Shown here one piece after another: positions 9,429-16,873 of a DNA stretch of 64,000 bases. The notes beneath the pieces are model-generated. The model was given only the letters and a program-made list of their open reading frames with translations. It had not been told where the DNA came from and did not search any database. The stretch spans positions 2,136,001 through 2,200,000 of the forward strand of contig NZ_AP022810.1 in assembly GCF_009731355.2 (NCBI RefSeq). The letters run 5' to 3'. The stretch's first letter is position 1; each line of letters starts with the position of its first letter. The position numbers and the translations under genes are program-made. The stretch comes from Desulfuromonas sp. AOP6 (GTDB taxonomy: Bacteria; Desulfobacterota; Desulfuromonadia; Desulfuromonadales; SZUA-540).

Positions 9429-10483
9429 TTATCCCCCGCCCTCCTCATCGCCAGGCCAACCCCTACGGTAAACAAAGGGCCGACATTCTGGATGTATTCA
9501 GGGTCAAATTCCTTACTATCGACAACCATCTGCTCAAAAGGATTAAATACTTCCACGGCAATACCGAGACGCTTTTCCAGCATCCCTTTAATTTCAGGAG
9601 TCTTGGCCACACCTCCCGTAATAAAAACCTTGTGAACCTTTTCATCTGCCGAAGTCGCCGAGAAGAAATCGAGAGAACGCTGCACTTCCTGGGCCAGGCT
9701 CTCCGACGCAGAAGCCACGACCTCCTGAACGGAACCGGCATCGGCGCCCTCGACATCCTCGCCAAGCTTTGCCCGCTCACTGTCCTCGCTATTGAGACCG
9801 AGGCGTTTTTGAATCTCGTCGTTGACCATATTGCCACCGACCTGAACGTCACGGGTAAACACCGTATTGCCCGCCTTGAGGATATTCACGTTCATGGCGC
9901 TGGCCCCCATGTTGATCAGGGCAATCACCTCGTCATCATCAAAACCACGACAAGACTCAAAGGCATTCTCAAGGGCGAAACAATCGACATCCACGACAAT
10001 CGGTGTCAGACCGCATTCATTGAACACGGCGACATAATCGTTGACCATATCCTTTTTGGCAGCCACCAGAGTGACGTTCATAATGGAAGGATCATTGGCG
10101 TCCGCTCCAAGAATATGGAAGTCGAGGTTGACCTCGGAGACTTCAAAAGGAATATACTGCTCAGCCTCCCATTGAATCGAAGCCTCCAGCTCATCTTCTG
10201 TCATGAGCGGCAACTGTATCTTACGGATGATAACCGAATGGCCGGAGACCGAGGTGGCGACATTTTTTGTCTTGATCTTGAGGCTTTCCACCAGACCACG
10301 GATCGTATCCGCCAATGCCGCCGAATCCATAATGGCATTATCGACGATGACTTCCGGAGGCAATTCGGTCATCCCGAAAGTCACCAGGTGAAAACCACCC
10401 TTGGACTCTCGCAACTGCACCAGCTTTACAGAACTGGATCCGATATCGACACCAATCAAATCCTTATTTGACCTGAACAACAT
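9425..10483 (-). CDS. pilM: Type IV pilus assembly ATPase-like protein PilM
   Basis: Actin/FtsA-fold cytoplasmic protein that binds the PilN N-terminus and connects the periplasmic alignment complex to the motor. The phosphate-1 region IGVDIGSSSVKLVQL is near residue 10, the middle region ALINMGASAMNVNIL fits phosphate-2, and KVFITGGVAKTPEIKGML fits the adenosine-binding loop. At 352 residues it is a standard PilM. It is the first gene of pilM-N-O-P-Q, with a sigma-54-like promoter 62-77 bases before its ATG. The start has GGGG eight bases upstream. Confidence 0.97.
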   Translation of the reverse strand: MLFRSNKDLIGVDIGSSSVKLVQLRESKGGFHLVTFGMTELPPEVIVDNAIMDSAALADTIRGLVESLKIKTKNVATSVSGHSVIIRKIQLPLMTEDELEASIQWEAEQYIPFEVSEVNLDFHILGADANDPSIMNVTLVAAKKDMVNDYVAVFNECGLTPIVVDVDCFALENAFESCRGFDDDEVIALINMGASAMNVNILKAGNTVFTRDVQVGGNMVNDEIQKRLGLNSEDSERAKLGEDVEGADAGSVQEVVASASESLAQEVQRSLDFFSATSADEKVHKVFITGGVAKTPEIKGMLEKRLGIAVEVFNPFEQMVVDSKEFDPEYIQNVGPLFTVGVGLAMRRAGDK

Positions 10484-10544
10484 GAATTCATCCCCGTAAA
10501 AAGGTTGACTGACTTTTTCACCACATTAAACCACCGTCATAGAA

Positions 10545-10560
10545 AGCAAGGTATATGCCA
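10545..10560 (-). promoter_or_regulatory. Sigma-54-type promoter of pilMNOPQ
   Basis: Read on the minus strand the site is TGGCATATACCTTGCT, close to the sigma-54 consensus TGGCACG-N4-TTGCW, with GG and GC exactly ten bases apart. It sits in the 84-base gap between the HTH gene and pilM, with a predicted start about 50 bases before the pilM ATG. The call comes from motif and position only; transcription has not been shown. Confidence 0.7.
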
Positions 10561-10567
10561 GTGACTT

Positions 10568-10768
10568 CTAATCTTCGGGAAAGATCTTTTCCTTTTCCGA
10601 CAGGGGCAATCCCAGCGCCAGGATGATCTTGCGCATGGTGGCCATTCGGCAGGCCTCGCCACGCTCAATGCGATCCACCGTCAAAGGTGACACCCCAGCC
10701 TTACGTGCCAGCTCTGCCTTACTCATAAGCAAGGATTCACGAATATCCTTTACACGGTTTCCGGCCAT
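10568..10768 (-). CDS. Small XRE-family helix-turn-helix regulator
   Basis: A 66-residue stand-alone HTH protein: MAGNRVKDIRESLLMSKAEL begins helix 1, and LARKAGVSPLTVDRIERGE is a clear HTH turn and recognition helix, followed by a short helical tail. The ATG at 10768 has GGGAG nine bases upstream. An upstream in-frame start at 10813 falls inside the predicted operator and at the transcription start, so it is rejected. The gene has a consensus sigma-70 promoter with a palindrome over the start site, which suggests autorepression (inference). Its position directly before pilM suggests it regulates pilus genes, but no target is proven. Confidence 0.85.
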   Translation of the reverse strand: MAGNRVKDIRESLLMSKAELARKAGVSPLTVDRIERGEACRMATMRKIILALGLPLSEKEKIFPED

Positions 10769-10796
10769 CCAGAACAACTCCCATCCGACATGATAG

Positions 10797-10815
10797 TTAT
10801 GCAAATTGTGCATAA
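10797..10815 (-). promoter_or_regulatory. Palindromic operator of the HTH gene
   Basis: Inverted repeat TTATGCA-N5-TGCATAA (arms 10797-10803 and 10809-10815) that touches the -10 box and covers the predicted transcription start of the HTH gene. Perfect 7-bp arms at this place are what a dimeric repressor operator would look like. The likely binder is the HTH protein itself (inference). Confidence 0.6.
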
Positions 10816-10842
10816 TTATATTTCAGTAAAAACACCTGTCAA
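10815..10842 (-). promoter_or_regulatory. Consensus sigma-70 promoter of the HTH gene
   Basis: On the minus strand, TTGACA and TATAAT, both perfect matches to consensus, are separated by 16 bases. The predicted transcript would start near 10808, giving a leader of about 40 bases before the ATG at 10768. The flanking 10843-10975 is AT-rich and holds no gene. Confidence 0.75.
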
Positions 10843-10975
10843 GAACTATATTTCTATAACATATTGTTTTTTATAGTTAAATAGACTTAAAACACAAGAT
10901 AGGGCCATTAACCCCGATCGGCATCACAAGATATAGGGGGCAATAATGACATTTTTTTTAGACTGGAAAGTCAGA

Positions 10976-11746
10976 TCAGGCAAAAAGGGAAAGGTACCAG
11001 GAGATGATTGCATAGCCCCAAAAGAGATAAATCAAAGCTCCCAGGGCCAGAAAAGGGCCGAAAGGAATGGCCAGACGGCTGTCGGCTTTTTGTGCCAGCA
11101 TCACCGGCACGCCCACCAGGGTTCCGAGGAGAGAGCTGAAAAAAATGACGGGGAAAACCGCCTTCCAGCCCAGAAAGGCACCGATCAGGGCGAGCAGCTT
11201 GATATCGCCGCCGCCCATACCTTCCTTTTTGGTCAGCAGTTCGTAGAGGAAAGCCACCAGATACAGGCTGCCGCCGCCAATCAGAATGCCCAGCAGCGAG
11301 TCGGTCCAACTAAGCCAGGGAACGAAAAAAGAACACGCAAATCCCACCGGTATCCCAGGCAGACTGATGACGTCGGGAATGATCTGGTGATCGAGGTCTA
11401 TAAAGGTGATGACCACCAGCGCAGCGGCGAAGAGCCAGTAAACGAGGGTGGCGGCCTGAAATCCAAAAGTCCACAACACCAGCACAAAAAGCCCGCCGGT
11501 GAGCGCCTCCACGGCGGGATAACGCAAGGAAATAGGCGCTTTGCATGAGGCGCAGCGTCCTCGCAAAAAAATCCAGCTCAAAACAGGAACATTCTGGTAC
11601 CAGCGGATGCCGGCATCGCATTTGGGGCAACGGGATGGCGGTGAAATAACGGACTCTCCCGCTGGAACGCGATATATGCATACATTGAGAAAAGAGCCGA
11701 TGACGGCACCAAGGATAAAAGCAAAGATCAAAAAGGGGTATGGCAT
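10976..11746 (-). CDS. pilD: Prepilin peptidase / N-methyltransferase PilD
   Basis: Inner-membrane aspartic protease that cleaves prepilin leaders after Gly and methylates the new N-terminus. The N-terminal domain has the conserved IGSFLNVCIYRVP and two zinc-type pairs, CPKC and CASC, as in methylating PilD enzymes. Catalytic aspartates lie in FIDLDHQIIPD and MGGGDIKLLALIGA. About eight membrane helices are apparent. The ATG at 11746 has GGGAG five bases upstream and is preferred over a TTG four codons earlier. Candidate substrates in the window are PilA-N and eight further prepilin-like proteins. Confidence 0.96.
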   Translation of the reverse strand: MPYPFLIFAFILGAVIGSFLNVCIYRVPAGESVISPPSRCPKCDAGIRWYQNVPVLSWIFLRGRCASCKAPISLRYPAVEALTGGLFVLVLWTFGFQAATLVYWLFAAALVVITFIDLDHQIIPDVISLPGIPVGFACSFFVPWLSWTDSLLGILIGGGSLYLVAFLYELLTKKEGMGGGDIKLLALIGAFLGWKAVFPVIFFSSLLGTLVGVPVMLAQKADSRLAIPFGPFLALGALIYLFWGYAIISWYLSLFA

Positions 11747-11786
11747 GGGAACTCCCAAAAGCGAAGACTCACTGTCGCGTGAAAAG

Positions 11787-12884
11787 TTAAGACGGCCTCC
11801 CGGTTGAGCGAGCCGAAAGACCTCTCTCCAGTAGATGATTGACGGAGGACCACACCTCGTCGACGCTGATATCTTTAATACAACGAGCTTCTAAAAGACA
11901 GGGCGGCGTCGTGCCGAAACGGGTGCAGGGAGAACAGTCAAGACTGAGATTGATAACGCGATGATGTTCCCCTTTGGGTGCCCATTTGGCTGAAATGCCG
12001 GGACCGAAGAGGGACAGGGTCGAGATCCCCAACCCCACGCCCAAATGCAGCACACCTGAATCACCGCTGACTAGCAGGGTACTGCGTTGCAGGATGGCTG
12101 CTGTTTCCGCAAGAGTCGTTCGTCCCGCCAGATTGAGCCCACCCTGTTTGACGATCTCCTCCCCTGCTCCGCGATCCTCCCCTCCCCCCACGACGACGAC
12201 ATTCATCCCCGCACGGAGCAAGCGCCCGGCTAATTCCCTGAACCGTTCCGTTCCCCATCGGCGCTCGGGGATACTGGCACTGGGGAAGAGGGTGACGATG
12301 GGTTCGCCCATGCCGGCAAGCAGTTCCTGAACGCGGTCGGCAGCGACCGTTGGGACAGAAAGAAAAGACTTGTTGCCAACGGGAATGCGAGAAATGTCGA
12401 GAGGACCAAGAAGGTGGGCGAAGCTCTCCAACTCATAATCGTCGTGGGAGTACGCCACCGGGTGGGTAAACATCCGCTGTCGTTCGTTGGTAGCGAAGCC
12501 GACCTTGAAATTCGAGCGGATCAAACGAGCGACAATCGCGGAAAGCCTGTGCCACTGCTCAGTATCGATGATGGCGTCATAGCGACGACGCATGACACTG
12601 AAAAACTCTGCAGGCCTATCGTAGTGGAACACGTGGTTAACCTGAGGACACAAGGCAAAAACAGCGGCATTGCGCTGTTCTGCCAGAATGTCGACTGTTG
12701 CGGCAGGATAGGCGCGTTTCAGCGCCTGGATGGACGGAATAAGGTGGACGGCATCGCCGATACCGCCAGGGCGAATAAATAAGACATTCTGCAATGTGTC
12801 ATGCAAGGCGCCTGGCGCCTTGGGTTTTGGCAAAAGCCTGCAGAGCCAAGACCCTAGAAATGTATCAACTTTTTTTAGTGGCAT
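11787..12884 (-). CDS. Glycosyltransferase family 9 (heptosyltransferase-like)
   Basis: GT9 enzyme of the ADP-heptose:LPS heptosyltransferase type. The N-terminal domain has FIRPGGIGDAVHLIPSIQAL and the C-terminal nucleotide-sugar domain has VSGDSGVLHLGVGLGIST and LFGPG. The C-terminal CSPCTRFGTTPPC segment is cysteine-rich, as in many GT9 proteins. The acceptor cannot be read from sequence. It is the gene nearest pilD in a five-gene run of surface-sugar genes. The start is ambiguous between ATG 12884 and an in-frame TTG at 12893; the ATG is chosen. Confidence 0.87.
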   Translation of the reverse strand: MPLKKVDTFLGSWLCRLLPKPKAPGALHDTLQNVLFIRPGGIGDAVHLIPSIQALKRAYPAATVDILAEQRNAAVFALCPQVNHVFHYDRPAEFFSVMRRRYDAIIDTEQWHRLSAIVARLIRSNFKVGFATNERQRMFTHPVAYSHDDYELESFAHLLGPLDISRIPVGNKSFLSVPTVAADRVQELLAGMGEPIVTLFPSASIPERRWGTERFRELAGRLLRAGMNVVVVGGGEDRGAGEEIVKQGGLNLAGRTTLAETAAILQRSTLLVSGDSGVLHLGVGLGISTLSLFGPGISAKWAPKGEHHRVINLSLDCSPCTRFGTTPPCLLEARCIKDISVDEVWSSVNHLLERGLSARSTGRPS

Positions 12885-12894
12885 AGTGTCCAAA

Positions 12895-13854
12895 CTATTT
12901 GACCTTCGCCACCAGATTCAGGTTATCGCCCATCCCCATTAACTTTCCAGCAACCGCTAAAGGAGCACATAGCATCATGGCGACAACGCGATTTTTACCA
13001 AAGACCCATTTGACAATCTTATGTGGAAAAACACGCATGATCGCGCCGGGATAATACAGAGGAGTCGGAGTTTGATAAAACTCAAGGACTTTGAAATATT
13101 CGTGATTCAAAAAAGCCTGTAATGATTTTGGCGAGAAGAAATTACAGTGCCAAGGAAGAACCCAGGCCCATTTCGTTTCGAATAGATAACGTCCGAGGCA
13201 GTTGATATTGGGAACAATAACCAGAACCACCCCATCATCTTTGAGAAAGCCACGGATTTTGCGCAGTACCAGCCCGGGGGCAGAAAAATGTTCGACGATA
13301 TGACGAAGCACGACGACATCGAACTTCTCCGTTATTTCCACATTTTCAATGTAATCGCAAATGACGTCGATGCCGTATTTCTCACGGGCGAACTCGGCCC
13401 GCCCTTTGGAAGGTTCCAGCCCCGTCACCTCAAATCCCTGATCGGCATAAACCTTGGTGGTCCAACCGGTTCCGCAGCCAATATCCAGAAGACGCAGTGC
13501 CCCCTTCCCCTTTACGCGCCTCAGCGCCCGAATCTCCTTTTTGATGAAATAATGGACATAGATTCTTTTCAGCATACGGGAATTGAACAACTCGGCGTTT
13601 TCCAGCCCGTCCATCTGCCGATGGTCCAGTTCGGGAATAAAAATCGGGCGGGCGAACAAGAAACTGCACTCCGGGCATTGAAAGAAATTGGATTTCTTTC
13701 CCTCATTCTCAAAGACGTACGAGATATCGAAGACCGGCGTTGCGCAGACCGGGCATGAAAAGGCTTGGTCGCTCTGAAGACGAACCTTGTCGAATGATTT
13801 CAAATCGTAAATCCATTCAGGGGAAGCGGCGCTCACCGGTGTGTATCGAAACAA
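12895..13854 (-). CDS. Class I SAM-dependent methyltransferase with N-terminal zinc ribbon
   Basis: The N-terminal part carries two Cys pairs (CPVC and CPEC, about residues 34-61) forming a probable zinc ribbon, as found in sugar/polyketide C- and O-methyltransferases. The Rossmann domain begins with LRLLDIGCGTGWTTKVYADQ, followed by VTGLEPS and VVLRHIVEHF. A hydrophobic C-terminal segment may associate with the membrane. Substrate is unknown; in this cassette a sugar or lipid-linked sugar is likely. The start is uncertain: a TTG at 13854 (used here) or a GTG at 13836, both overlapping the preceding gene and neither with a strong ribosome site. Confidence 0.83.
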   Translation of the reverse strand: MFRYTPVSAASPEWIYDLKSFDKVRLQSDQAFSCPVCATPVFDISYVFENEGKKSNFFQCPECSFLFARPIFIPELDHRQMDGLENAELFNSRMLKRIYVHYFIKKEIRALRRVKGKGALRLLDIGCGTGWTTKVYADQGFEVTGLEPSKGRAEFAREKYGIDVICDYIENVEITEKFDVVVLRHIVEHFSAPGLVLRKIRGFLKDDGVVLVIVPNINCLGRYLFETKWAWVLPWHCNFFSPKSLQAFLNHEYFKVLEFYQTPTPLYYPGAIMRVFPHKIVKWVFGKNRVVAMMLCAPLAVAGKLMGMGDNLNLVAKVK

Positions 13855-14557
13855 AAGTTGAGAAGACCGTATAAAAGACGATCAACAACAGCAGGTAAAA
13901 ACCAATATGAAGACCGGCGGCAGGCCTGCCCAGCAGAGGGAAAAGCACGAAAATAAACGCTGTGTAATCCGGAAAAGAGAAGAAGGATTTGATGTTCTTG
14001 TCGAACCACCAGCGGCGGTAGCGATTCACCAAGGTGAACAGGGCGAAAGAAGGTTTATCACTTTTCTCGGTGGCAATAGCAAAACCGCTGAGATAGCTGA
14101 TATAGCTTTCGGCCACATGCATGAACATCATGCCGAATATCATCGGCGTTCCCAGCAGACCCTGAGAACCCGCCAGAACAAGAAGAATAACGACATCACC
14201 GACAAGATCAGCAACATGGTCAAGATAGCGTCCAAGTTCAGAGGTCTGCCCTGTAATTCTGGCGACCGTACCATCCGTGCAGTCGCAGACATAGGCTAGA
14301 TAGTAGGCCAAAGCGCCACCAATGAGGGCCCAACGCTCGCCCTGCAAAAAACAAAGAAGAGTAACTCCGCGCAACCCCATGGCAAAGAAGGTAATTTGGT
14401 TAGGAGTGAGCCGCGTACGATTGACTATGAGGACCGTCAGGCGACGGGCCAGCGGGTAGATGAAAAGAAGCGCCCACCAAGTCTTAAGGGACATGGCAGT
14501 ATCGGCGAGCTTCACGTTAATCAGATCACGCTCACGGGATATTGTTTCAGCATTCAT
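13817..14557 (-). CDS. CDP-alcohol phosphatidyltransferase family protein
   Basis: Multi-helix membrane enzyme that moves a phospho-alcohol from a CDP-alcohol to an acceptor. The full signature DG-x2-AR-x8-G-x3-D-x3-D is present (DCTDGTVARITGQTSELGRY, then LDHVADL). It follows a cytidylyltransferase gene by ~10 bases, so the pair may make and then use a CDP-activated alcohol such as a polyol phosphate (inference). The acceptor is unknown. The ATG at 14557 has AGG eight bases upstream; another in-frame ATG lies at 14563. Confidence 0.88.
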   Translation of the reverse strand: MNAETISRERDLINVKLADTAMSLKTWWALLFIYPLARRLTVLIVNRTRLTPNQITFFAMGLRGVTLLCFLQGERWALIGGALAYYLAYVCDCTDGTVARITGQTSELGRYLDHVADLVGDVVILLVLAGSQGLLGTPMIFGMMFMHVAESYISYLSGFAIATEKSDKPSFALFTLVNRYRRWWFDKNIKSFFSFPDYTAFIFVLFPLLGRPAAGLHIGFYLLLLIVFYTVFSTFVSIHTGERRFP

Positions 14558-14566
14558 ACTCATCGC

Positions 14567-14950
14567 CTACCGAAGTCGACCCTTCAGAATTGAAGTTGAA
14601 ATGTCATTGGTCCGCTTAAGATAAACAACGTCACAGTGCATTTTCAAAAAATCAAATTCACCGGTCCAATCATCACCCATTACAAAAACATCGACTCGAT
14701 GCTCCTTGACATCAGAAATTTTCTGGTCCCAAGTAGATTCGGGAATAACCTTGTCGACATATTTGACGGCTTCAAGTATTTCCTTACGTTGTTCATAGGG
14801 CAGGAAAGAACTTTTGTGTTTGACCGCGTTAAATTCATCTGTGGAAAGGCCAACAATCAAGTAATCTCCAAGGGCCTTTGCGCGCTCTAGAAGCCGGATG
14901 TGGCCAACATGTAGGAGATCGAAGGTACCGTAAGTAAGGACAGTTTTCAT
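14567..14950 (-). CDS. Glycerol-3-phosphate cytidylyltransferase-like nucleotidyltransferase
   Basis: A 127-residue nucleotidyltransferase of the TagD type, which activates a small phospho-alcohol with CTP. Both hallmarks are seen: the N-terminal [19 protein letters not shown] (HxGH) and a C-terminal RTNDISTS, corresponding to the RTxGISTT motif. The Gly-to-Asp change in that motif is unusual. The next gene is a CDP-alcohol transferase, which supports a CDP-linked product; substrates other than glycerol phosphate are possible. It lies between an AT-rich GT2 gene and the transferase. Confidence 0.88.
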   Translation of the reverse strand: MKTVLTYGTFDLLHVGHIRLLERAKALGDYLIVGLSTDEFNAVKHKSSFLPYEQRKEILEAVKYVDKVIPESTWDQKISDVKEHRVDVFVMGDDWTGEFDFLKMHCDVVYLKRTNDISTSILKGRLR

Positions 14951-14953
14951 ATA

Positions 14954-15844
14954 TTATTTTCTTTCTGGCTTGCGCCCAAAAGAAAGACAGACCATCTCAA
15001 ACAATCTGGCTATTTTTAAAAAAAATGCCAAAAAGAAAGCTACGCACTTTTCATAGAGAGTCAAATCACCCCGCTTCAAAAGCCTAGAAAGCACTGAAAA
15101 AGGGGCAAATGCTTCATTATATAAAAACTTAAATAAACTTTTATTTTTGCTTAAAAAGAAATTCCCCCCAGAAAGTCTTCTGTTTTTTAAATATATTTCA
15201 TAAAAATTATTCCTTGCGGGATGACTCACTACACTATTGTCACAATATTTGATTGAAAATCCAAGCTCAGATGCCCTTTTTCCCCACTCAAAGTCTCCGC
15301 ATGACAAAAGAGATTCATTGAATTTGCCAACTTTTTCAAACACAGATTTATAACTCATCATATTGGCAGTAACGGCAAATTGCATATTTTCCACATATCT
15401 CTCTTGCTGAAAAGCATATGCCTTATCATAAATTTCGGCACAGGTTCTTTTTTTTGATTTGAAATTAAGTTCTATCTTACCACCAATCCGTGAAACACCT
15501 GCCTCTAACATCTTAATGCCGTTAGTCAGCCAGTCTTTATGAGGAATGCAATCAGAGTCGGTAAAAGCGAACAGGTCCCCCCTAGCAACCATAACACCAG
15601 CATTCCTGGCAGCGTATGAACCGAGCTTAGATTCAGAGATAAAAATGTAATTGGGAAAAAGGTCTGGAACCACTGATTTATCATCTGGATCGTTATTGAC
15701 AATAATAACTTCAAATGAATTTTCAGGATAACTTTGTTTTGACAATGCTAAAAGACATATTTTGAGCCTGTCCCAATCATAGTATGTTGGAATTATTACA
15801 GAGACAAATGGGCAATGTTTCGATTCAGACATCACATTATTCAT
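14954..15844 (-). CDS. Glycosyltransferase family 2
   Basis: GT-A fold transferase: FVSVIIPTYYDWDRL at the N-terminus, VIIVNNDPDD, GSYAARNAGVMVARGDLFAF and the metal-binding TDSDCIP (DxD). The C-terminus is hydrophobic and basic and may sit at the membrane. The gene and the following 160 bases are clearly AT-rich compared with the GC-rich surroundings, a sign of separate origin. Donor and acceptor cannot be told. The start is uncertain: GTG 15856, ATG 15844 (used) and ATG 15832 are in frame and none has a good ribosome site. Confidence 0.85.
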   Translation of the reverse strand: MNNVMSESKHCPFVSVIIPTYYDWDRLKICLLALSKQSYPENSFEVIIVNNDPDDKSVVPDLFPNYIFISESKLGSYAARNAGVMVARGDLFAFTDSDCIPHKDWLTNGIKMLEAGVSRIGGKIELNFKSKKRTCAEIYDKAYAFQQERYVENMQFAVTANMMSYKSVFEKVGKFNESLLSCGDFEWGKRASELGFSIKYCDNSVVSHPARNNFYEIYLKNRRLSGGNFFLSKNKSLFKFLYNEAFAPFSVLSRLLKRGDLTLYEKCVAFFLAFFLKIARLFEMVCLSFGRKPERK

Positions 15845-15982
15845 TAGAACAGACACTCTTTATAACACATTAGTTTTACAATAAAATTGTTTGCTTTCAT
15901 ATGTCTTCTAAGCTTGATTTCCTTATTGTTTGACGCTACACAATTTGACTTCACGTTATAAATTCTAACTTCAGATGAGCAT

Positions 15983-15993
15983 CGCAAATTGCG
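15983..15993. repeat. Short palindrome in AT-rich gap
   Basis: Perfect inverted repeat CGCAA-A-TTGCG in the 160-base AT-rich gap between the GT2 gene and the UbiA-type gene. It resembles the palindrome at 50457-50469 and shares GCAAATTG with the operator at 10797-10815. Function unknown; it may be chance. Confidence 0.25.
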
Positions 15994-16018
15994 TCTTTAT
16001 TGCCAGAATACGTTATCA

Positions 16019-16873
16019 TCAAAGGCTTTTCATGTATATGGCGAAGCCCACCATGATCACCCAAGCCAATCCGACGAGGAACATGACCGGATCTTTCAGC
16101 AGAGAATCCGTAGGGTCGCCGCTGTTTCCGCGCTTTACGATGAGAATGTAGCGAAACAACCCGAAACAGCAGAGGGGGACAGTGTAGATCAGACGATGTC
16201 GGGTTATGACATACAGGGTATAGGTTACCAATACGGCAGCACCCGATATGTAAATGTACCCTTCCAACACTCCGGGGGGATAGTCCTCTAAAACCTTTCG
16301 ATGCTCAGAGGATGATTCTCCCAGCAGGTATTTTTCTCCCAGCCGCTTCCCACAGCTAAGAAAAATGGCCAGCAGCAGCACGGTGAGAAAAAGCCAGTCC
16401 GACACTTTGACATCGAAAGCAGCACCACCTGCAAAAATCCGGAAGACAAAACCCGAGGCGATGCAGAAAATATCGAAAATCGGTTGATCTTTCAGCTTTA
16501 TCGAATAGGCTGCGGACAGACCCAGATAAGCCAAAAGCCACATTAAAAAGGCAGAAGACACACTCGATCCCACGATTATCGCACCAGCAAAAAGCAGGAT
16601 CGCCAAAATTATGGCAGCAGGAACGGAAATTATCCCACTGGCCAGAGGTCGATGCTGTTTTCGTGGATGGGCGCGGTCTTTCTCACGGTCGCGTAAGTCA
16701 TTGAACACATACGTACCGCTTGAAGCCAGACAAAAGGCCACAAAAGGAACAATCCCTTTTTGCAAAACACCCGGTTCAAAAAGGACTCCCCCCAAAAAAG
16801 GGGGAAAGAGCAGCATCAGGTTCTTCAGCCACTGATGGGGCCGCAGTAATTGCAGAATCGGTTTAAGTTTCAT
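16019..16873 (-). CDS. UbiA-family decaprenyl-phosphate phosphoribosyltransferase-like protein
   Basis: Polytopic UbiA-superfamily prenyltransferase closest in motif pattern to decaprenyl-phosphate 5-phosphoribosyltransferase, which makes the lipid precursor of arabinofuranose in mycobacteria. Visible motifs are LRPHQWLKN, the first Asp motif NDLRDREKDRAHP with the following RPLASG, SIKLKDQPIFDIFCIASGF with FRIFAGG, and CGKRLGEK. At 284 residues it has the expected length. The ATG overlaps the stop of the preceding GT-C/TPR gene (ATGA), which couples the two. By analogy it would provide a lipid-linked pentose for surface or pilin glycosylation; epimerase and phosphatase partners are not in the cassette. 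Confidence 0.85.
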   Translation of the reverse strand: MKLKPILQLLRPHQWLKNLMLLFPPFLGGVLFEPGVLQKGIVPFVAFCLASSGTYVFNDLRDREKDRAHPRKQHRPLASGIISVPAAIILAILLFAGAIIVGSSVSSAFLMWLLAYLGLSAAYSIKLKDQPIFDIFCIASGFVFRIFAGGAAFDVKVSDWLFLTVLLLAIFLSCGKRLGEKYLLGESSSEHRKVLEDYPPGVLEGYIYISGAAVLVTYTLYVITRHRLIYTVPLCCFGLFRYILIVKRGNSGDPTDSLLKDPVMFLVGLAWVIMVGFAIYMKSL

